Positions 56,218-64,000 of a stretch of DNA of 64,000 bases are shown piece by piece. The stretch is from positions 3,720,001-3,784,000 of the forward strand of contig PYIU01000007.1 in assembly GCA_003415625.1 (NCBI GenBank), in the 5' to 3' direction. The DNA comes from Aquanectria penicillioides (lineage: Eukaryota > Ascomycota > Sordariomycetes > Hypocreales > Nectriaceae). The position numbers and the translations under genes were made by a program. Numbering within the stretch: position 1 is the stretch's first letter; every line of letters starts with the position of its first letter. Below the pieces are notes generated by a model. The model was not told the origin of the DNA and did not search any database. It saw only the letters and a program-made list of their open reading frames with translations.

Positions 56218-57835
56218 GATTGAGTGCGACTGGGAATTCTCAGCACAGAAGAATATTGGAATTAGCAAACGGTCAATTACAGAAAGAGTTGACGATAGTC
56301 GCGCTGATTGCGTCACATCTACGGACAGTTGTGCGGGGGAGTTCGCTCCAAATGCCGACTTTGCCATCAGCCAATTATCACGAAGGACACACACAAATCC
56401 CCACACGCGGATACTCCGACCCGGCCCAGTGCTGACCACCACTGAATTAAGCTTAAACGAGCGCCGTTCGTCTTTATTTGGGGGTAAATCTATGAAGACG
56501 AAGTATTTTTATCGAAGAATGCTTAGATTTCATCCAAGGCCCATCTGTGTGGAGTTGAATCATGACCTATTTTGGCGAAAGTTGTTTTATCTAATCGGGT
56601 TTGATATGCCATCACTTTCTCCACACCATGGTGATGGGCTCCATTCCCACAGTCGTTTTACACCCACGTCCAATTTTTTCTCATTCGTTACCGAGTCGGA
56701 AGGATCTCGTTCCATCTGTGGAACTTGTCAAACTCAAGATTTACTGGGATTTTGTCCATCGAGATCTCTTGGCAAGTGTTGTTGGAATCGTCTGTGCCCA
56801 GGATCGAAGCTCCACCAGCTGGTGGCATGAAGTTGACACACGAAAACTCCACTTACTGGGCTGGGCATCATGTTGTAGATTTGCTACCCCACCCCGCTCT
56901 CCATTAGAAATACAACGGTGTTGGTTTATCAAGAGTGTGCTTTAGTCGTTTCTGGGCCTTTGTTGGGTTGTTTGTTGAGCGAGGCTATAGTATGGGTTAT
57001 TCCCCTCGCTAGGTCACGCGCTCCATTCTCGCGCTTCACCAACCTGTACTGTCCCATGTATGAGAGCTCGAACAGCAGGGTAACATGTACTGGGCATGGC
57101 GTCATGGTCTGACGTGGTGATACCACGGATCTTCTTTTGGCCTCCGAGGTTCGGCATTTGCGAAAGGTGCAGAGTAATCGCCGAACCTAGGGACAAGGCG
57201 TTCGGACTGGGATCGGGAGGGACGAATGCAACGTTCTGAGTTCTAAACACCAAGGGTCAGGTTGTCGATCCTATATCGCCAACCACTTTCTTAATGTCAT
57301 TTGTTCGTTTCTTAGAAGCCACTTTCTTATATAGTCCTCCGTTTGCTCCTTTGCTCCCTTTGCAAGCCGTCGAGGGGGTATCGGAAGCAGTCATCCGCTC
57401 TAATAACACATCTCTATTTGAACTCAACTCTGGCTTCTGCCAAGTAAGGAATCCCGAGTTCCCCCGTATTTCTCTTGGCAACCCCGCATTCTGCTGATGC
57501 TGTTGATACCTATTCTGCCCAATACTAGCTGTTCCATAGTAAGAAAGGTTGCATCTGACCTCGTCCCCCATGGGGTTGCTGCGGGGTAAGGATAAACGTG
57601 ACATAGTCAGGACTGGGTTGCAGGATATTCACACCTTATTTTTGTTGACCCACAAGGTCCTCGTGTGACGATTACCGGCGATCTGTGCATCTTGGGAGTG
57701 AAATTTTGAGTATAAAAGCCAAAGGGATTTCCATCATGGTAGTCTACATCAGCATCAAAAACCACTGGTGTTTGAACCTTTGAAAAACCAACACCTTGAA
57801 CACAATAGTCACCCCGAGAATTTTACGAACAGGAT
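56218..57835. other. 1.6-kb divergent intergenic region
   Basis: This lies between the SDR (-) and the sugar transporter (+). No gene is supported; frames at 56216-56830 have no domain. The last 130 bases hold a good TATA box for the transporter (listed separately). Confidence 0.45.
57711..57716 (+). promoter_or_regulatory. TATA box upstream of the MFS transporter
   Basis: TATAAA in the context GAGTATAAAAGCC lies 125 bases before the ATG at 57836. Good position and sequence for a core promoter. Confidence 0.55.
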
Positions 57836-59715
57836 ATGGGCTTTAGCACTCATGCATCTGGGACCAATGATCCCCCGAAGTCCGCAATTGGCGAATCCAT
57901 CTGATTGCCTTGGTGGCAAGCATGTCGGCCCTTGCAAGTGAGTCCAACATGCGTGAAAGAGGGATCTGACGTGACATGCAAGTTCTGACATTATGTGGCC
58001 CAAAATAGTGGGTTATGACACTGCTGTGATTGGAGGCACTATGGCTTTGGAGTCATTTATCAGAGACTTTGGTATGGACGCTGGCAATGAAGTGGCTCGA
58101 GATACACTTCAGGGCAACATTGTTTCAACTTTTCAGGTACCAAAGCACTTAGAACCTTGGCCAAGCCCCTTGCTTACGTGTACCAAATAGGCTGGATGCT
58201 TCTTTGGAGCGCTTCTCACATTTCCCATTGCCGAAAAATGGGGTCGCCGAAAAACAGTTATTGGTGCTGCTCTTGTGTTTCTACTGGGAGGAACTTTGAT
58301 GACTGCTGCCAATGGGAACATGAACATGGTGGTTGGTGGCCGAGCTGTTGCCGGCCTGGGAATAGGTGCATCTTCTCTGACTGTCCCGGTCTACATTGCC
58401 GAGACTGCCCCTCCGTCTATCCGTGGAAGACTAGTGGGAATTTTTGAAATTGCTTCGCAGGGAGGAGGCATGCTTGGTTTCTGGATTAACTATGCAACAG
58501 ACCGAACGATAGATGTCAACTCCAAGACGCAATGGATCATCCCACTCGCTATCCAGCTTGTGCCTGGACTTTGCCTTGCTTTTGGCATGCTGTGGTGTCC
58601 CGAATCCCCACGATGGCTCGCTCGCGGAGATGACTTTGAAGGGGCTGAAAGGATTCTCACAATCATTCGAGGTCTTCCTTCGGAGCACGAGTATATTCGC
58701 TGGGAGATGGGCGAGATTCGGGCACAAGTGGAGTTGCGAAGCACTAACAGGATGGATAAGAAGCAGCAGTTTATGAAGCTGTTCCAAAAAGGCGTTCGCA
58801 ACCGCATGGGCATCGGTCTGGCGCTCATGTTCCTCCAGAGCTTCACCGGAGTCAACATCATCACTTACTACTCCCCGCGCATCTTTGAGAGCCTCGGAGT
58901 CCCTGGAACGTCGCTGAAGCTCTTCTCCACCGGATTTTATGGAATTGCCAAGACGCTTGGCATGTTTCTCTTCACCTTCTGGGTGGTTGAACGAGTTGGT
59001 CGTCGTAAGGGCTTGATCTGGGGTGCGGCTCTTGGCTGCATTCCCATGTGGTATATCGGTGGCTACGTGATGAAAGCAGATCCTGCAAGGGCAGCCGCCG
59101 CCGGCGTTGTCAATCGAGATGGCTGGGGCTACCTTGCCATCGTGTGTGTGTATATCAACGCCATCATCATCTGCGCGACCTGGCAGGGAATCACCTGGAC
59201 GTACGCGTCGGAGATTTTCCCGCTCGACATCCGAATGCTTTGCGTGGCACTTACGACGGCAGACACTTGGCTCGGATCTTTCATCATTGCGAGATCTACG
59301 CCGTACATGATATCGGATCTGGGATACGGTGCATATTTTTTCTTTGCCACTATTTTGGTGTGCATGGGGGCTTGGTCACTATTTTTCGTGCCCGAGACGA
59401 GAGGTGAGTGAGTGCCTGACTTTGATGCTGGGGTTTTCTCTCAGAAATGACCAGGGGAAGAAAAAGAAAAAGAAAAAAAAAACCACATAGAATTACCTGA
59501 GAGGTTTATTCATTATCTTTTTTTTTTTGCTAACATATCTCTCTCTCTAGGCGTCACTCTAGAAGAAATGGATGCCCTTTTCGCGCGACCCGTCTACAAG
59601 ACTGTGTGGGCACAGTTACGACGTAAGCCCCTCCCCACTGTGGGGCGTTCAGAGTCTCCGTTTGAAAAGGAACCTTAGTCCTTCTATCACAGAACTGCCG
59701 ACCAGGTCGCTGTGA
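57836..59715 (+). CDS. MFS sugar transporter, frame broken by one base at a C run in exon 1
   Basis: Exons 57836-57937, 58009-58136, 58191-59403, 59551-59622 and, most likely, 59693-59715 (reading through the last donor instead would stop at 59678). Hallmarks of the fungal sugar porter family: GYDTAVIGG in the first membrane segment, WGRRKT loop, ESPRWLARG after TM6, GVNIITYYSPRIFES, ERVGRRKGL and VPETRG before the cytosolic tail. It should carry a sugar, polyol or quinate across the plasma membrane by proton symport. The start MGFSTHASG and the first transmembrane exon (RIHLIALVASMSALA) are in different frames. One added base in the five-C run 57872-57876 joins them and gives 512 aa, the normal length. 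This is probably an assembly error; if real, the gene is dead. Confidence 0.88.
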
Positions 59716-60798
59716 ATTGGGAGGAATTCCAAGGGCAGCAGGTCTATAAATCGAGGACAATGAGAGGGAACTAACCAGTATATTTCTTCTTTATTTTTAC
59801 TCTTCTTTTTTCCTTTCTTTGTTTGTTTTGTTTTCCTGCACCTTCAACGCATGGCAGCAAGGCCTTTGTTCCAGCACAGCGGCGCAGCATCTATACTAGG
59901 CAATAGATCATCTGTTGAGTCGGCAGACAAAAAGTGACTGACGCGTGCGAGTTTCATGGGGTCCCGCCTCGTCCGAGAGAAAGGGGGGCGTGTGGTATTG
60001 GGAGTGCTGGCTGTTGGTTATTCCCGGCCCCTGGTGGGATTCGTCCCTTGTGTCCTACCAGCATGTGATTGCATCTCTCCATCCTTGCGCGCGGGTCTGG
60101 CTCCGCTGGACAATGTTACTGGTTCCCCTCAAAGTTTGCCAAGAATATATCATGGGGCCCTATTGCCATCAGGTCGCTCAAGTATCCCATGATCTTGCAG
60201 CAATGAGCTCGTCGATGCATCATCACCTTCCGTTCTGGAAAGCCCTATCGACTGCCAAGAGGCGGCCAAGAGTTGGCCAAGAGGTGGAGTACGAAACCCA
60301 AGACTGCCGGGGCGTCGCCACAATTTTGCAAGTGATAGAGAGGTGATGCTGTTTATTCTCCCTTTGGCTAGAAGGACCATGGGCTCAACGCTCAAGCCTC
60401 GTCGACTCCACCTTCTTGCTTGGAGCTGAGGTGCGTCTCTTGGCTCTCCCGCGTAAAGCAAACATGAGGCGCTAGCGATGATTTGGCCGCGGTGCTTCAG
60501 ACTCTTGGTGTTTACAGAGTAGGCAGGTAACACGCACCGCACCGCACGCACGCTCGCTCGGTCCGCGGTGAGCAGTGAATACGGCATCAAATTTCATATG
60601 TCGTGGGCCGACAATAGCCACGGGTGCGTGTTGGGCTGGCCAGAAGAACCCTTGTCCTGCCTTGTCTTGTCTGGACGGACGGGGCTCAGCACAAGACACC
60701 TAACAGCGTGACTCTCTGACAAGGTCATTGGCGAAGATGCGGCATTCGAGAAGGAGAAGAAAAAATAAATAAAAATAAAATAAAAATTAAACGCCCTG

Positions 60799-61143
60799 CT
60801 AGTACTGGGCGCAGCACTTGGTGACGCGATGCTTCGGCCCTTGCCAATATTCCTTTTTGAACTTGTTCCAGAAGACTCGGCCGTCTTTCTGGAAAAAGAC
60901 GACGGCAGCATCGTGTCGACGCTCGTCCGGCACCATCCGAGAAGGCGTGGTTGCAGCCGCACGATGCCGTCTCCCCCTGAAGGCCTCATGCGCCGGCAGA
61001 ACGATTCCGTGCCGGCCACCAGGCGGCTTTGGGAGGCCTGGGGCCTGTATCCCGAGCTTGCCCAAGTCTTCTCGGTCTTCCAGCGTCGGCCAAAAAAGCT
61101 TCTGAAAGTCTTCGGTGCATAAGCGACAACGGTATCGCTGTGA
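60799..61143 (-). other. possible small ORF/exon of unknown function
   Basis: The minus strand is open here with codon choice (many AAG, GAC, TTC, ATC) resembling neighbouring genes. It reads LEDREDLGKLG, then VVFFQKDGRVFWNKFKKEYW, then a Cys pair before the stop. The frame extends upstream to about 61212 but has no ATG except an internal one, so it would have to be a 3' exon of a longer gene, and I could not find a convincing upstream exon. No family is recognised. It may be chance. Confidence 0.22.
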
Positions 61144-61376
61144 TAGCGGCTGATGGCCAGACCGGGGCACAGCATAGCCACCTGAAGCGCCGAGGCGGCG
61201 ACGACGCGCCAAGAAACAAAAGCTGCCCCCCCAGTTTAGCTCATGATAAGCATTAGGTTAAGCTTGAGGCACTATCTGGCTGATAGGATTGGCTTGCAAG
61301 ACGCCACGCGAATAACTAATAAGCACAAGTCACCAGGGTGGAACCGACGGGTTACACCCATCGCGCAAGCAAATCA

Positions 61377-61404
61377 CCCCCCCCCCCCCCCCCCCCCCCC
61401 CCCC
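61377..61404 (+). repeat. 28-base C homopolymer
   Basis: An uninterrupted C run (G run on the minus strand). It lies in intergenic DNA about 880 bases upstream of the permease start. Length in the real genome may differ, since short runs elsewhere in this window look mis-called. Confidence 0.8.
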
Positions 61405-62281
61405 AGTCAAAAAAGCTTCATCAACACAAGACACAAGAAAATGCCAAGTCGACGACGCAAACGATCGATCTCCCACCTTCCATTCTGAGGGAGGAGGCCC
61501 GTCTGCTTCCACAGGACCAAGACTACTAATTAGGTCACGCGGCCAAGCGAGATAAGCAGCGATCCCACCTCTGTCAGGGATAGTCTATGGCATGGATGGC
61601 GTCTGCCAAGGTGCGGGGATTCCGACAACTTCTTGGCGAACCACCTTACAACCTATGGTGCGTGCAAACCCTATCTTTTGTGTCAGAGACTACGCGTAAC
61701 ATGATAATTACAGAGCCGGGAAGCCTAGTAGTTGTGTTCCGTGTTGATCCTGGGCTCGTCACCATCCATACGCCCCCAATGGCACGGTTGGTTGGCCGCA
61801 CGACTGGCCTGATACGCTCATGCATCGCCTTCTTGGCACATACAGGACTAGGACTGCTGGACTAGGAATAGGCAATGGGGAGGAGTGTCAGTAGAAACAA
61901 TCAGTGCTGTACGGGTGGAAGCACGAGTTGCAGTAGTGCTACCACCGAAGGACCCCCCTCCGTCCCCTAGACCACTGCAACGCATTTCACTTTGCGTGCC
62001 CGGGGATCGCCATGGATCTCCTGCCCGTCCTCCTGCCTGTTTCGTGAATCGTCTGTTGGCGTAGTGCGACGTAACGCAGAGTCATCTTTTCCAATAAAAT
62101 CCCCAGCTCCCCTCGTTCAAGAGTTTGTTTTTCTCTCGCTTTCCTGTGACAGGTTTGTGTCCCATGAAACCCGTTTAAGATTGTAATTCCTTTTTTTTCT
62201 ATATCATTATTTATCCTTCCTCCCATCTCCCCAAAACACACTCGTGATCTTCATCCCACGTCCTTAGACGAGCTCTACGCC

Positions 62282-64000
62282 ATGGGCGCCAAGGACGAGA
62301 CCATGGACGTGGCTCCGGCCACGCCACCCTCTGACAGCCACGATGCCGAGAAGACTGGTGACGGCGGTACCCAGATCCGCGACGACTACCGTGAGGTGGA
62401 CTTTATGACCCGTAACGGTCTCAACCTTCGATCTTTTTCTAAGCGTAAGTTTGCCTTTGCCTCCTGCCTGGCCCCCATTCATTTCAAATGGCCGTGTCGC
62501 AACAACACGCTGACAGTCATTCCCAGGTGACTATGGCACTGGAGAAGTCGAGCTCGATCGATCCATGAAGAAGCGCCATCTTCACATGATTGCCATTGGT
62601 GGATCTATTGGTGCTGGTTTCTTCGTCGGTTCGGGTTCTGCTTTTACCAAGGGTGGTCCCGGATCTGTTCTCATATGTTTCTCGATTTGCGGTATCATGA
62701 TGTTCAACGTCGTGCACGCTCTTGGTGAACTCGCTGTCATGTATCCCGTCTCTGGTGGTTTCTACACTTACTCTGTCCGCTTTGTTGATCCTTCCTGGGG
62801 TTTCGCTATGGGTTGGAACTATGTGGGTGCTCTCTTACTGATCAACTCGCTTATTTGATTTTTGTGGCTAATTTGAGGTTACAGGTCTTCCAATGGCTCA
62901 TTGTCTTACCGCTAGAGTTGACCGTATGCTCATTTACCGTCCAGTTTTGGAATAGGGACATCAACGCAGGAGTCTGGATTACAGTCTTTTGGATATTCAT
63001 TATTTTCATCAACATTTTCGGAACTCTTGGTTACGCCGAGGAAGAATTCTGGAGCTCTTGCTTTAAGCTGGCTGCCATTGTTATCTTCATGATCGTCGCC
63101 TTGGTCCTCATCTGCGGCGGTGGACCCTCTGATGGCAAGTACAGCGAATACTGGGGAGACCGCCTGTGGAAGGATCCCGGTGCATTCCAGCACGGATTCC
63201 GTGGTTTCTGCTCCGTCTTCGTCACTGCTGCCTTCTCATTCTCCGGTACCGAGCTGGTTGGTTTGGCCGCCGCTGAGGCTCACAACCCGGTCAAGTCTCT
63301 GCCCGGTGCCATCAAGCAGGTTTTCTGGCGAATCACCCTGTGAGTTCATGACAGCCTCCGACGCATCACCAAATCTTTTGTGCTAATCGTGTTTAGCTTT
63401 TACATTCTTGGTCTCACCTTTGTTGGTCTGCTTGTCAGCTCCACCGATGAGCGTCTCCTCAACGCCGAGAACGCGTACGCCGAAGGTACTTCTCCCTTCG
63501 TGCTGGCCGTCAAGGATGCTGGCCTCCACGGCTATGAGCACTTCATGAACTTCGTCATCTGCGTCTCTGTTGTTTCCATTGGCGTCTCTTGCGTTTACGG
63601 AGGCTCCCGAACTCTCACCGCCCTCGCCCAGGAAGGTTATGCCCCAAGGTCTTCACCTACATCGACAAGGCTGGACGTCCTCTCTGGTCTGTTTCTTTCC
63701 TTCTCGCCTGGGGTGCCCTGGCCTACATTGTCCTCGGATCCAAGGGCAGTGTTGTCTTCGACTGGCTTTTGGCCCTTTCTGGTCTCGCTGCCCTGTTCAC
63801 CTGGGGCTCAATCTGCTTGGTATGTTTCACATCGACTTGTCATGATATCCTTTGGCTAACAACTGTTATTAGTCCCACATTCGATTCCGAAATGCCTGGG
63901 TTCATCAAGGTCGATCTCTGGACCTCATCCCCTTCAAGGCCTCCGGCGGTATCTGGGGCTCGTACATGGGTCTCTTCCTCTGCTTCATCATTCTCCTTGC
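62282..64000 (+). CDS. amino-acid permease (YAT/INDA1-like), cut by window edge, one-base frameshift at a C run
   Basis: Exons 62282-62444, 62527-62822, 62885-63339, 63397-63819 and 63873 onward, continuing past the right edge. The cytosolic N-terminus ends in [20 protein letters not shown]; residues 79-87 (GGSIGAGFF) are the substrate-binding kink of TM1. Other APC-family blocks: [64 protein letters not shown] and [17 protein letters not shown]. It imports amino acids across the plasma membrane with protons and resembles fungal general permeases such as INDA1. After EGYAP the frame changes at the four-C run 63642-63645. One extra base restores [14 protein letters not shown], and exon 4 then has the phase its flanking exons need. 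Treated as a likely assembly error. Confidence 0.92.

Larger units (their letters stand above)
59716..62281. other. 2.6-kb intergenic region with 28-base C run; one doubtful ORF
   Basis: The region contains TTTC/TTTG-rich DNA at 59780-59830, AATAA-rich DNA at 60762-60785, the doubtful ORF listed below, and a run of 28 C at 61377-61404. The last 100 bases are CT-rich and lead into the permease start. No RNA gene is seen. Confidence 0.45.

Noticed and set aside
1..64000. CRISPR array, bacterial operons, rRNA
   Set aside because: No regularly spaced direct repeats with unique spacers; genes are intron-containing and eukaryotic; no rRNA-like segments seen.

Overview
The window is nuclear DNA of a filamentous ascomycete (Pezizomycotina, most likely Sordariomycetes/Hypocreales; I cannot name the species). 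The reasons are: genes split by 48-121 nt introns with GTRNGY-type donors and CTRAY branch sites; long intergenic spacers full of mono- and dinucleotide tracts; and families typical of these fungi (HET, Zn2Cys6, DUF3433, DUF6536, 2EXR, tannase/feruloyl esterase, Dfg5-type GH76). I rebuilt the splice structures by hand. For most multi-exon genes the exon lengths sum to an intact frame, which is a strong internal check.

Layout. 1-13.4 kb holds conserved 'housekeeping' genes on both strands: a Dfg5/Dcw1-like wall mannosidase (+), a seven-exon beta-tubulin (-), a secreted alpha-carbonic anhydrase (-) and a single-exon SDR (+). 14-23 kb: a HET-domain protein (+), a secreted tannase-family feruloyl esterase (-) and a large DUF3433 membrane protein (-). 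24-32.6 kb: a small MCFG-type basic/Gly-rich protein (+), a seven-TM RGS protein with a C-terminal CaaX box (-) and a Zn2Cys6 transcription factor (-). 33-36 kb is a decayed stretch with a YdeI-like gene and two relics carrying CAG-to-TAG-type nonsense codons, compatible with old RIP. 36.6-54 kb is rich in families tied to allorecognition, immunity or the membrane: a membrane-anchored RBR ubiquitin ligase (-), a nucleoside-phosphorylase/ankyrin-type fusion (+), a 2EXR acidic protein (-), an NmrA-like oxidoreductase (+), a second HET protein (-) and a DUF6536 membrane protein (-). 55-64 kb: a seven-exon SDR (-), an MFS sugar transporter (+) and, cut by the right edge, an amino-acid permease (+).

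Two things stand out. First, the gene at 40288-44269 joins a PNP_UDP nucleosidase-type domain, with the expected Glu/Asp active-site residues, straight to the Cys-rich/ankyrin-like module of a fungal STAND-associated family with no NACHT/NB-ARC between them: an NLR-like effector without the usual switch. Second, four otherwise well-conserved genes (carbonic anhydrase, YdeI-like, MFS transporter, amino-acid permease) are each out of frame by exactly one missing base at a short homopolymer. That pattern points to assembly error rather than four pseudogenes and should be resolved before these genes are called broken.

Apart from shared families, I see no operon-like or biosynthetic cluster. Functional links between neighbours are inference only.
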